DNA of 64,000 nt from Marinomonas flavescens (GTDB taxonomy: Bacteria > Pseudomonadota > Gammaproteobacteria > Pseudomonadales > Marinomonadaceae), in NCBI RefSeq assembly GCF_004352835.1, contig NZ_SJSB01000003.1, positions 186,001 through 250,000 of the forward strand, written 5' to 3'. The notes below the pieces were generated by a model. It saw only the letters and a program-made list of their open reading frames with translations, searched no databases and was not told the DNA's origin. This document shows, one piece after another, positions 1 to 6,636 of the stretch; the stretch's first letter is position 1, and each line of letters starts with the position of its first letter. The translations under genes were made by a program, and so were the position numbers.

Positions 1-106
1 ATGGAGTGAGGTCTTTTTTTGTGGCTAAGGTAATATTTACAATTGATATTGCGAACGCATACGTGTCGTAAAAGAATAAACCTATTTGAAAAGAGATAAG
101 GTAACT

Positions 107-805
107 ATGATGAAGTTGTTATTAGCGGATGATGATGCTCGTTTATCTGATTTAATCAAAGAATATTTTGATGGTGAAGGTTACGAAGTTGCTCACGCAT
201 GGAATGGGAGAGAAGCTTTAGAATTAATGGCAGCGGATATGCCGGATATTGTTATCCTTGATGTCATGATGCCTGAGCTCGATGGTTTTGAAACACTTAA
301 GCAAATCCGAAACAAAAGCTCGGTGCCTGTCATTATGCTAACAGCAAAAGGTGACGACATAGACCGTATTCTTGGTTTGGAAATGGGGGCTGATGATTAT
401 TTGTCTAAACCTTTTAATCCACGAGAATTGCTAGCTCGCATTAAAGCGATTTTGCGTCGTGCTAGCCAGGAAAAAGAAGATGATCCAACCGCTGATATTG
501 AGTTATCCGGTGTTCTTTTGCGTCGTAAAGATCGCAGCGTATTCCTAGAAGGTGAGTTGGTTGAATTGACGACGTCTGAATACACCTTGTTAGAGTGCAT
601 GTTGATGGCGCCAGGTCAGGTGTTAACTAAGCAGGAATTATCTGAAAAAGCATTGGGTCGCAAGTTGACCATGTATGATCGTAGTTTGGATATGCATATT
701 AGTAACCTGCGTAAAAAGATCGGCAACTTAGAAAATGGCGATCCAAGAATTAAAACTGTTCGTGGTGTTGGTTATATTTTTGTGGCAAGCGAACAGGGTA
801 TCTAG
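107..805 (+). CDS. cpxR: CpxR-like OmpR-family response regulator
   Basis: DNA-binding response regulator of an envelope-stress two-component system, about 232 aa, the same length as E. coli CpxR. The receiver domain (residues 1-115) has the acidic cluster near the N-terminus, the phospho-acceptor Asp in 'DVMMPE', the conserved Thr in 'MLTAKG' and the Lys in 'LSKPF'. A winged-helix domain follows, ending in 'DMHISNLRKKIG...TVRGVGY'. The stretch 'LGRKLTMYDRSLDMHI' is close to CpxR. An in-frame TTG exists at 86, but the AAGG at 98-101 sits 5 bases before the ATG at 107 (8 before a second ATG at 110), so I start at 107. It is followed 6 bases later by its kinase gene. Confidence 0.85.
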   Translation: MMKLLLADDDARLSDLIKEYFDGEGYEVAHAWNGREALELMAADMPDIVILDVMMPELDGFETLKQIRNKSSVPVIMLTAKGDDIDRILGLEMGADDYLSKPFNPRELLARIKAILRRASQEKEDDPTADIELSGVLLRRKDRSVFLEGELVELTTSEYTLLECMLMAPGQVLTKQELSEKALGRKLTMYDRSLDMHISNLRKKIGNLENGDPRIKTVRGVGYIFVASEQGI

Positions 806-811
806 TTTTTT

Positions 812-2158
812 ATGAAAAGTACTTTTTTGCGAGTGTTTCTGGTTGTCTTGTTATCCAATACTGTTGTAGTAAGTATTGGTTTAACCATTGTTGAGTTTGT
901 CCAGAAACACAACCAGGTGTCTGCTGATTTACTAGGTGATATTGGTGTTCAGCTGGTAGCAGGGTACGAAAAGTTTGGTTTAGCGGCATTAAAAGAAGAG
1001 GCGGAAAAGGCTGAAAAGCGTTTGTCCGGTAGTATTTATCTCTATCAGGAAAACGGTAAACCTTTGCTTAAGCCTCTGCCAAAGAATTTCCGAGAAACTG
1101 ATGGTGCTGACTCAAGTGCTGAACTAGGTAAGGCGGGTGCGCGCCCTCGGGCGGATGGTCGTCCTTCAGCGGACTTTCTTCATAGTCAGTTTATACAGGT
1201 GATTGGTGCGAATAATGTTCAGTATTTGCTGATCTTTCGCCCTAATCCTGAAATCGATTCTTTAGCGCCTGGTTTGGTGATAGCGCTGTCGCTATTAGGC
1301 TTGTTAGTGTCTAGTGGTGTGCTGGCTTATTGGCTTCTAGGGCCCTTGCTTAAGCTACAGCGAGTGGCTAGGTTGTTTGGCCAGGGTGATATGTCGGCGC
1401 GTGTTGAGGATAAGCTGGCTAGGCGGAGTGATGCGGTTGGTAAGTTAGCTCAAGAGTTTAATGAGATGGCGGTGCGCATTGAGACTCTTTTATCCTCTAA
1501 AGAGCGTTTGATGCGAGATGTTTCTCATGAGTTAAGGACGCCGCTTGCTCGAATGGAAGTCGCGCTCACTATCGCAGAAGATAAACATGGGCTTGAGACT
1601 CAAAAAAGTTACCTTTGCCGAATTCGTACGGAGCTTCATGAATTAGATGAGTTGATTGGTCAGGTCTTGACCTTGAGTCGTCTTGAGGCTGCCGCGTTAA
1701 GCAAAGAGACTGTGCATTTACAAGAATGGCTAGATGAAATTGTTGCAGATGTGAGTTTTGAAAGTCAGCTTAAAGGTATTTCTGTGACTAAGTCAGGAGA
1801 TTTACCGAAAACCTTGTTGGGTGATCCTTTGCAGTTGCGTCACGCTATTGAAAACGTTCTGCGCAATGCGTGTTTTTATGCCGGTGAAGGTGGTGTCATA
1901 GAAGTGGCAACCGAAGAAAAAGAAGGTAACGCGCTTATTTATGTGCGTGACAATGGGCCGGGCGTTCCAGAAGAAAAATTGGAAAAAATATTTCACGCTT
2001 TTTATCGATCTTCTGAAGCTAGGGAAGCAAATAGTGGTGGTTTTGGTGTTGGCTTAACGATATCAAAGCGCATTATTCATGCTCATAAAGGGTGTATAGA
2101 AGCGAAAAACCGTCCGCAAGGTGGTTTGGAAGTTTGCTTTAAAATTCCGCTGGTTTAA
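812..2158 (+). CDS. cpxA: CpxA-like sensor histidine kinase
   Basis: Inner-membrane sensor kinase, 448 aa, presumed partner of the regulator just upstream. A first membrane segment lies at about residues 7-29, a periplasmic domain of about 120 residues follows, and a second membrane segment is at about 152-175. Next come a HAMP linker ('WLLGPLLKLQRVARLFGQGD'), the phospho-acceptor box with His239 ('SHELRTPLARM'), the N box around Asn348 ('IENVLRNA'), and the G boxes 'DNGPGV' (380-385) and 'GGFGVGLT' (409-416). The HAMP start and H-box wording match CpxA. No cpxP-like gene is visible, although the window starts only about 100 bases upstream of the regulator. The sensed signal is inferred from the family. 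Confidence 0.85.
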   Translation: MKSTFLRVFLVVLLSNTVVVSIGLTIVEFVQKHNQVSADLLGDIGVQLVAGYEKFGLAALKEEAEKAEKRLSGSIYLYQENGKPLLKPLPKNFRETDGADSSAELGKAGARPRADGRPSADFLHSQFIQVIGANNVQYLLIFRPNPEIDSLAPGLVIALSLLGLLVSSGVLAYWLLGPLLKLQRVARLFGQGDMSARVEDKLARRSDAVGKLAQEFNEMAVRIETLLSSKERLMRDVSHELRTPLARMEVALTIAEDKHGLETQKSYLCRIRTELHELDELIGQVLTLSRLEAAALSKETVHLQEWLDEIVADVSFESQLKGISVTKSGDLPKTLLGDPLQLRHAIENVLRNACFYAGEGGVIEVATEEKEGNALIYVRDNGPGVPEEKLEKIFHAFYRSSEAREANSGGFGVGLTISKRIIHAHKGCIEAKNRPQGGLEVCFKIPLV

Positions 2159-2208
2159 TCTGTTTGTTACTTTTTTCCTTAGCTGTTAGTTAGTAGGGAA
2201 GAAAGTTC

Positions 2209-2237
2209 TTGTTATTTTTTAGTGAGGTAAGTAATAT
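2209..2237 (+). promoter_or_regulatory. rnpB promoter
   Basis: TTGTTA at 2209-2214 and TAATAT at 2232-2237 are 17 bases apart. The predicted start is 7-8 bases downstream, exactly at the 5' strand of the P1 helix of RNase P RNA (2245). The agreement of promoter geometry with the RNA end supports the call. Confidence 0.6.
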
Positions 2238-2244
2238 CCACGCC

Positions 2245-2592
2245 GCAAGTTGGCTAGGCAGTCGCCGCCTCGTAAGAGGGGGAGGAAAGTCCGGGCTTCG
2301 CAGGGTAAAGTGCCAGGTAATTCCTGGGGGGCGTGAGCCTACGGAAAGTGCAGCAGAAAATAAACCGCCTAAGTAGTTTACTACCGGTAAGGTTGAAATG
2401 GTGCGGTAAGAGCGCACCGCGCGACTGGTAACAGTTCGTGGCAAGGTAAACCCCACTTGAAGCAAGACCAAATAGGAACTCTTTGGCGTGACCCGCGCTG
2501 AGTTCGGGTAGGTTGCTAGAGACGTGCAGTGATGTACGGATTAGATGAATGACTGTCCACGACAGAACCCGGCTTATCGGCCAACTTGCACA
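2245..2592 (+). ncRNA. rnpB: RNase P RNA, bacterial type A
   Basis: Catalytic RNA of ribonuclease P, which matures tRNA 5' ends. The 10-base strand 2245-2254 is perfectly complementary to 2580-2589, closing helix P1. Conserved cores are present in order: GAGGAAAGTCCGGGCT near 2280, a GCCAGGTAATTCCTGG hairpin, GGTGCGGTAAGAGCGCACCG near 2400, GACCAAATAGGAAC near 2466, and AGATGAATGACTGTCC with GACAGAACCCGGCTTATCGG at 2543-2580. The length of about 345 nt is slightly short of E. coli (377). It lies between cpxA and mraZ; rnpB just upstream of mraZ is also, as I recall, the pseudomonad arrangement. Confidence 0.97.
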
Positions 2593-2605
2593 CTAATTTT
2601 TGTTT

Positions 2606-2673
2606 ACCAGCTTTTTGTTCATCAGTAAGTAACGACCTTTTTGACAGGGTTAAACTGATGGAGCAAAGCTGGT
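2606..2673. repeat. Imperfect inverted repeat downstream of rnpB
   Basis: The arms are 2606-2625 and 2655-2673. The outer 9 bases (ACCAGCTTT/AAAGCTGGT) and inner 6 bases (CATCAG/CTGATG) are exactly complementary, separated by 29 bases. The right arm runs into the extended -10 element at 2670-2678. It could be a hairpin at the rnpB 3' flank or a dyad operator; no long T-run follows it, so a simple terminator is unlikely. Confidence 0.6.
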
Positions 2674-2678
2674 ATAAT
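2670..2678 (+). promoter_or_regulatory. Extended -10 promoter element
   Basis: TGGTATAAT is a perfect TGn plus TATAAT extended -10. At 17-base spacing upstream there is only a weak -35 (TTAAAC at 2650-2655). The predicted start is near 2685. It would transcribe the hairpin-rich stretch up to about 3070 and possibly mraZ. A TTGACA at 2641-2646 is too far away (26 bases) to be its -35. Confidence 0.45.
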
Positions 2679-2932
2679 AGATCACCCTCCTGTATTTCTC
2701 AGAGGGTTATCATACCGCTCCCGCATTGTTATTCCTCAGAACGTTATGTTCTCCTTACTTCGTAAGATTAAGATTGGCCTCCGAACATACCCCTTGTCTT
2801 ATTCTCTTGTCGCGATTGGCGATAAATATTCTCAAATTAAATTCCTTAGACATTACTACACAGCGAAACAAGCGTTATCAATTTGTCTTAAGAACACCGA
2901 CTTTGGTCGAGGTGTGGGCGCTAAGGGTTACA

Positions 2933-2983
2933 GATTGGTTGTTAGGCTGTCCACGACAGAGTTCGAATTAGCAGTTAACGTGC
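2933..2983 (+). repeat. Diverged copy of the rnpB 3' end
   Basis: Aligned with 2539-2589 at a constant offset of 394 bases, 35 of 51 positions are identical. CTGTCCACGACAGA (2947-2960) is identical to 2553-2566, and the ends correspond (GTTAACGTGC versus GCCAACTTGC). The copy lacks the conserved AGATGAATGA sequence just before the 14-mer, so it looks degenerate. Confidence 0.55.
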
Positions 2984-3030
2984 TTTTTCTTCCCTTCTAT
3001 AAAATATAATCCCTTTCTACCTCTTTAAGT

Positions 3031-3072
3031 CACCATTTAAAAAATGGTGCGCTTTTCTTTGCGCTTTTTCTG
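3031..3072 (+). terminator. Candidate hairpin terminator upstream of mraZ
   Basis: CACCATTT (3031-3038) pairs perfectly with AAATGGTG (3042-3049) around a 3-base loop. A second short GCGC/GCGC hairpin and a TTTTT run follow. It could end a transcript started near 2685. The immediate T-run is interrupted, so efficiency is uncertain. Confidence 0.35.
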
Positions 3073-3141
3073 CTCAAAACCACCTGTTATTCCTCTTTAC
3101 GGAAACATTGCATCTATTTTTGCTTATTTACAGTGTTTTTT

Positions 3142-3170
3142 TTTACTCTTTTCAATAAATAGTGTTAAAT
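3142..3170 (+). promoter_or_regulatory. Candidate mraZ promoter
   Basis: TTTACT (3142-3147), 17 bases, then TTAAAT (3165-3170); the predicted start near 3177 lies inside the MraZ repeats, as expected for a repressed promoter. An alternative further upstream is TTAACG (2975-2980), 17 bases, TATAAA (2998-3003). Confidence 0.4.
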
Positions 3171-3171
3171 T

Positions 3172-3201
3172 GTGGGATAAAGTGTAGATAAGTGGGGTTT
3201 A
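3172..3201 (+). promoter_or_regulatory. MraZ operator, three 10-bp repeats
   Basis: Three head-to-tail decamers: GTGGGATAAA (3172-3181), GTGTAGATAA (3182-3191) and GTGGGGTTTA (3192-3201). E. coli MraZ is known to bind TGGGN repeats with 5-base spacers upstream of its own gene; the first and third units fit and the middle one is degenerate. The third unit contains the GGGG that is also the ribosome-binding site of mraZ. Confidence 0.7.
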
Positions 3202-3204
3202 GCT

Positions 3205-3660
3205 TTGTTTCGAGGAATTCATCAAGTCAGTATGGATGTAAAGGGGCGAATGTCGCTTCCGGCACGCCTACGTGATGAACTCGCTCAATACGAAGATGAC
3301 GGCGTGGTTGTCACAATCGATCCAGCCTCTAAATGCTTATTGCTATACCCATTAATTGAGTGGGAGCAGATCCAAGAAAAATTAGACAAGCTACCCAGTT
3401 TTCAGCCTCAAGCTAGGCGCCTTCAGCGTCTTTTAGTGGGGCATGCTACCGATTTGGAAGTAGATAAAGCCGGCAGAATTTTATTGCCCGCTCCACTGCG
3501 CGAATTTGCCAGATTGGATCGCAAAGTTACCTTGCTAGGGCAGGGTAAGAAGTTAGAAATTTGGAGTCAGGATGAGTGGGAATCGCAACGCGATGACTAT
3601 TTGTCTCAAGAATCACTCGATGAATTGCAACCAGAAACTATGATGGATATCTCTTTATGA
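3205..3660 (+). CDS. mraZ: Transcriptional regulator MraZ
   Basis: First gene of the division and cell wall cluster, 151 aa (E. coli 152). It has two tandem SpoVT/AbrB-type domains with the signatures '[17 protein letters not shown]' near the N-terminus and '[18 protein letters not shown]' in the second half. The family forms ring-shaped oligomers that bind repeats upstream of mraZ and repress the dcw promoter. The start is a TTG; GGGG at 3194-3197 lies 7 bases before it and there is no in-frame ATG earlier. The stop overlaps the ATG of rsmH by 4 bases, so the two are translationally coupled. Confidence 0.95.
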   Translation: MFRGIHQVSMDVKGRMSLPARLRDELAQYEDDGVVVTIDPASKCLLLYPLIEWEQIQEKLDKLPSFQPQARRLQRLLVGHATDLEVDKAGRILLPAPLREFARLDRKVTLLGQGKKLEIWSQDEWESQRDDYLSQESLDELQPETMMDISL

Positions 3661-4595
3661 CAGACGCGACCTCAAAACATATCAGTGTCATGTTAAATGA
3701 GTCAGTGGATATGTTGGTTACTAATGCTGATGGGCTTTACGTTGATGGAACGTTTGGTCGCGGTGGTCATACCCGCTTAGTGCTAGACCGATTGAATAAC
3801 GGAAAATTACTGGGTTTTGACAAAGACCCTGTGGCAATTGGTTTCGGTAAGGCGCTTGAGTCTGAAGATTCGCGCTTTTCCATTGTCCAAGACAGTTTTG
3901 CGACTATGGCGACCCATATTAATGACGTGTTCGGAGTCGATAAGGTCGACGGTATCATGATGGATCTTGGCGTGTCATCGCCACAGATAGATGATGCAGA
4001 ACGAGGCTTCAGTTTTATGAATGATGGTCCGCTTGATATGCGTATGAATCCTGATAAAGGGATGAGTGCGGCCGAGTGGATTGCTGTTGCGTCTGAAAAA
4101 GAAATCGCAGATGTAATGTATCAATTTGGTGAAGAACGCTTTTCTCGTCGCATTGCCAAGGCAATTTGTGAATATCGATCACATACAAAAATACTGACTA
4201 CTCTTCAGCTTTCCAAAGTGGTTGCTGAGGCCAATCCTGCGTGGGAGAAAGGAAAAAATCCTGCTACGCGTGCATTCCAGGGTATTCGTATTTTTATTAA
4301 TAACGAATTGGGAGATTTGGAAATTGGCTTAGAGGCGGCGGCAGAATCCTTAAAAGTGGGTGGTCGTCTGGTGGTTATTAGTTTCCATTCTCTAGAAGAT
4401 CGCATGGTGAAACGCTTTATGAAGCTTAAGGCAAAAGGTCCTGAGTTACCGCGACATTTGCCTATTCGAAATGCGCATCTAGATATCAAATTCAAAACAA
4501 TAGGCAAAGCGACAAAACCTTCAGAAGAAGAAGTGAGTGGCAATGTTCGATCTCGAAGCGCGGTATTGCGCGTATTGGAACGTATTAGTGATTAA
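3657..4595 (+). CDS. rsmH: 16S rRNA (cytosine-1402-N4) methyltransferase RsmH
   Basis: S-adenosylmethionine-dependent methyltransferase (formerly MraW) that modifies C1402 in the ribosomal P site. The 312 aa match the usual length. The SAM loop is '[10 protein letters not shown]' (30-39), with '[14 protein letters not shown]' around residues 99-112 and the family-typical '[12 protein letters not shown]' and '[13 protein letters not shown]' motifs later. It starts inside the mraZ stop (ATGA) and its own end overlaps the GTG start chosen for ftsL by 8 bases. It is the second gene of the dcw cluster and probably has no promoter of its own. Confidence 0.97.
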   Translation: MTDATSKHISVMLNESVDMLVTNADGLYVDGTFGRGGHTRLVLDRLNNGKLLGFDKDPVAIGFGKALESEDSRFSIVQDSFATMATHINDVFGVDKVDGIMMDLGVSSPQIDDAERGFSFMNDGPLDMRMNPDKGMSAAEWIAVASEKEIADVMYQFGEERFSRRIAKAICEYRSHTKILTTLQLSKVVAEANPAWEKGKNPATRAFQGIRIFINNELGDLEIGLEAAAESLKVGGRLVVISFHSLEDRMVKRFMKLKAKGPELPRHLPIRNAHLDIKFKTIGKATKPSEEEVSGNVRSRSAVLRVLERISD

Positions 4596-4872
4596 AATTA
4601 AGCAACGTTTTTCTCCATGGCCATTCTGCCTTGGTGTTGTTGCTCTGTCGATCGTATCTATTGCGGTTGTTATACAAGTTTATGATTTTAGGACAAATTT
4701 TTCTCATCTTCAGGCGTTAAAAAAAGATGAGGTGAATTACGAGGTTAAATGGGGGCAGCTGTTATTAGAACAAAGTGCTCTGACTCAACCGAGTCGTTTA
4801 GAGCAGGCTGCCGTTAAAAAATTGCACATGCATTCCCCCTCTCAGGATGAATTGATAATAGTTAAACCATGA
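4588..4872 (+). CDS. ftsL: Cell division protein FtsL
   Basis: Small bitopic divisome protein of 94 aa, which with FtsB and FtsQ activates FtsWI septal synthesis. A short basic cytoplasmic tail is followed by one membrane segment (about residues 12-32) and a periplasmic coiled coil ('[20 protein letters not shown]') rich in heptad-like hydrophobics. Sequence conservation in this family is low; position between rsmH and ftsI plus topology decide the call. I start at the GTG at 4588 (GGAA 8-11 bases upstream); a longer reading from an ATG at 4537 would lie within rsmH and put 17 unlikely residues before the basic tail. It overlaps ftsI by 4 bases. Confidence 0.88.
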   Translation: MIKIKQRFSPWPFCLGVVALSIVSIAVVIQVYDFRTNFSHLQALKKDEVNYEVKWGQLLLEQSALTQPSRLEQAAVKKLHMHSPSQDELIIVKP

Positions 4873-6635
4873 ATATTAAAAACGATACACATCATCGACC
4901 AGGAAAGTGGCGGTTTAGATTTGTCTACGCTATTGCACTAGTGTTATTTCTAGTTGCTGGCGGTCGTCTTTTTTATCTTACTGTACTTGATAAAGAGTTT
5001 TTGCAGAATCAAGGTGAGATGAGGGCGGTCAGAAGTGAGTCAATTCCTGCGACGAGAGGCATGATTTTAGATCGCCGTGGTGAGCCTTTGGCGGTAAGTA
5101 CGCCGACATGGACTTTGATTGCCAATCCTAAAGCGCTTTGGAATATGGATCAAGATCCACAGCAAGGGCGCACTCCAGGTCAGGAAATAAAACGTCTTGC
5201 AGTTGCTATGGGTGTTGGTGCTGCGTGGCTGGAAGATAAGTTTAAAAGCAATAAGTCTCGCTCTTATATGTACCTGAAGAGACAAGTTGCCCCTGATGAT
5301 GCGGATAGAATCATGGCGGCTCATATTGTGGGCGTCAGCAAAACAAAAGAATATAAACGCTTTTATCCAGCTGGTGAAGTGGCAGCTCAAGTGGTTGGTT
5401 TTACCAATATCGATGATAAAGGGCAGGAAGGTATTGAGCTGGCGTACGATAAAGCATTGCACGGTACGCCAGGTAAGCGAACTTTCTTAAAGGATCTAAA
5501 TGGCAATGTTCTTCGTTCTATAGGAGAAGATAAGCAAGAGCGTCCTGGTCAGAATATTGAGCTTAGTATTGATTTACGCTTACAGTATTTAGCTTATAGA
5601 GAGCTTAAAGCGGCCGTAACTGAACACCATGCCACATCCGCATCCGCTGTGATTTTAGATGTAAAAACCGGTGAGATTCTAGCGATGGTTAATCAGCCAT
5701 CTTACAATCCGAATGATCGATCTACGATGGAATACGATGAACTACGAAATCGAGCCGTTATCGATCTCTTTGAGCCTGGTTCCACGATGAAGCCTTTCAC
5801 TGTGTCTGCTGCGCTAATGTCAGGGCAGTATAATACGGAATCTATTATTAATACTGCGCCGGGCTATTTGCGTATTGGTCGTTTTACGATTCGTGATGAA
5901 GGCAATTATGGAAAAATCAATTTAGAAACCTTATTAGTTAAATCCAGTAACGTTGGGGCGACTAAAGTGGCCTTTTCGCTTCCGCAGGATGCAATTTGGA
6001 ATATAGATTATGAGTTGGGTTTTGGCTCTCCTGTAGGGATTGGTTTTCCAGGTGAAGCAACGGGGAATTTACCATCTCATCCAAAATGGCACCCTTCTGA
6101 AGTTGCTACACTGTCTTATGGTTATGGCTTGTCTGTTTCCGCACTGCAATTAGCGCAAGCTTACATGACGTTGGCGAATAATGGTTCTCGTGTTCCAGTG
6201 ACTATTTTCAAGCAAGACTCGCGTCCTGTAGGCAAGCAAATTATTCCGCGTAGTGTTGCGAAAAATGTTACTAAAATGATGGAGGCGGTTGTTCAGCGTG
6301 GCTCAGGTAAGTTAGCTCAAGTGCCTGGTTATAGCGTGGCGGGTAAAACAGGAACGGTTCATAGGGTTGGGTCTAAAGGCTATGAATATGATCAGTATAA
6401 CTCCATGTTTGCTGGTTTTGCTCCCGCTTCTAATCCAAGGTTAGCGATGGTTGTTATTGTTAATGATCCTAAAGGTAGGAAATATTATGGTGGCGAAGTG
6501 GCGGCGCCAGTATTTTCTCGAGTGATGGAAAGTGCTTTGACTACTTTGAATGTTCCACCAGATTTACCTGATGGTCTTCGTGAAGTTCGTCTTGAAAGTA
6601 AGAAGGCTCCATATCGAGTGGCGCTAGGGAATTAA
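4869..6635 (+). CDS. ftsI: Septal peptidoglycan transpeptidase FtsI (PBP3)
   Basis: Class B penicillin-binding protein that cross-links septal peptidoglycan, 588 aa (E. coli 588). It is anchored by one membrane segment at about 17-38, then a dimerisation domain ('ATRGMILDRRGEPLA') and the transpeptidase domain. The active-site Ser305 lies in 'STMK', followed by 'SSN' (359-361) and 'KTG' (493-495), the three penicillin-binding motifs. The ATG overlaps the ftsL stop by 4 bases. One base separates its stop from murE. A beta-lactam target by family; nothing truncated or unusual. Confidence 0.97.
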   Translation: MNIKNDTHHRPGKWRFRFVYAIALVLFLVAGGRLFYLTVLDKEFLQNQGEMRAVRSESIPATRGMILDRRGEPLAVSTPTWTLIANPKALWNMDQDPQQGRTPGQEIKRLAVAMGVGAAWLEDKFKSNKSRSYMYLKRQVAPDDADRIMAAHIVGVSKTKEYKRFYPAGEVAAQVVGFTNIDDKGQEGIELAYDKALHGTPGKRTFLKDLNGNVLRSIGEDKQERPGQNIELSIDLRLQYLAYRELKAAVTEHHATSASAVILDVKTGEILAMVNQPSYNPNDRSTMEYDELRNRAVIDLFEPGSTMKPFTVSAALMSGQYNTESIINTAPGYLRIGRFTIRDEGNYGKINLETLLVKSSNVGATKVAFSLPQDAIWNIDYELGFGSPVGIGFPGEATGNLPSHPKWHPSEVATLSYGYGLSVSALQLAQAYMTLANNGSRVPVTIFKQDSRPVGKQIIPRSVAKNVTKMMEAVVQRGSGKLAQVPGYSVAGKTGTVHRVGSKGYEYDQYNSMFAGFAPASNPRLAMVVIVNDPKGRKYYGGEVAAPVFSRVMESALTTLNVPPDLPDGLREVRLESKKAPYRVALGN

Positions 6636-6636
6636 A

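Larger units (their letters stand above)
2680..3072 (+). ncRNA. Candidate structured RNA with rnpB-like 3' segment
   Basis: This gene-free stretch between rnpB and mraZ follows an extended -10 element and ends at a hairpin. I can draw several stems: CCCTC/GAGGG (2685-2706), AGAAC/GTTCT around 2738-2752, CTTAC/GTAAG around 2756-2768, TTGTCGC/GCGATAA around 2808-2826 (one G-U pair), and an 8-bp stem at 2894-2915 with loop TTTG. Bases 2933-2983 align without gaps to the rnpB 3' end 2539-2589 at 35 of 51 positions, including an exact 14-mer. The conserved RNase P core is otherwise not recognisable, so it is not a working RNase P RNA. It may be a relic, a new small RNA, or an untranslated leader. 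The short open frames through it have no ribosome-binding site or recognisable family. Confidence 0.35.

Noticed and set aside
1-106. CpxR-box autoregulatory site upstream of cpxR
   Set aside because: A partly symmetrical GTAATATTTAC at about 30-40 is present, but the expected pair of GTAAA half-sites with 5-base spacing is not, so I do not call it.
2190-2471. Open frame on the minus strand over rnpB
   Set aside because: It lies across the RNase P RNA and resembles no protein family; the RNA gene explains the sequence.
2641-2678. TTGACA plus TATAAT as a consensus promoter
   Set aside because: The two hexamers are 26 bases apart, far outside the working range of 16-18; I keep only the extended -10 reading.
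2955-2972. tRNA/tmRNA-like T-loop (GTTCGAATT)
   Set aside because: No acceptor stem, CCA end or tRNA fold can be drawn around it; it falls in the rnpB-like segment and is probably chance.
2726-3009. Two overlapping short open frames on the plus strand (81 and 87 codons)
   Set aside because: They have no ribosome-binding site and no recognisable domain, and they run through several stem-loops and the rnpB-like segment. A structured RNA or leader fits better, though a novel small protein cannot be excluded.
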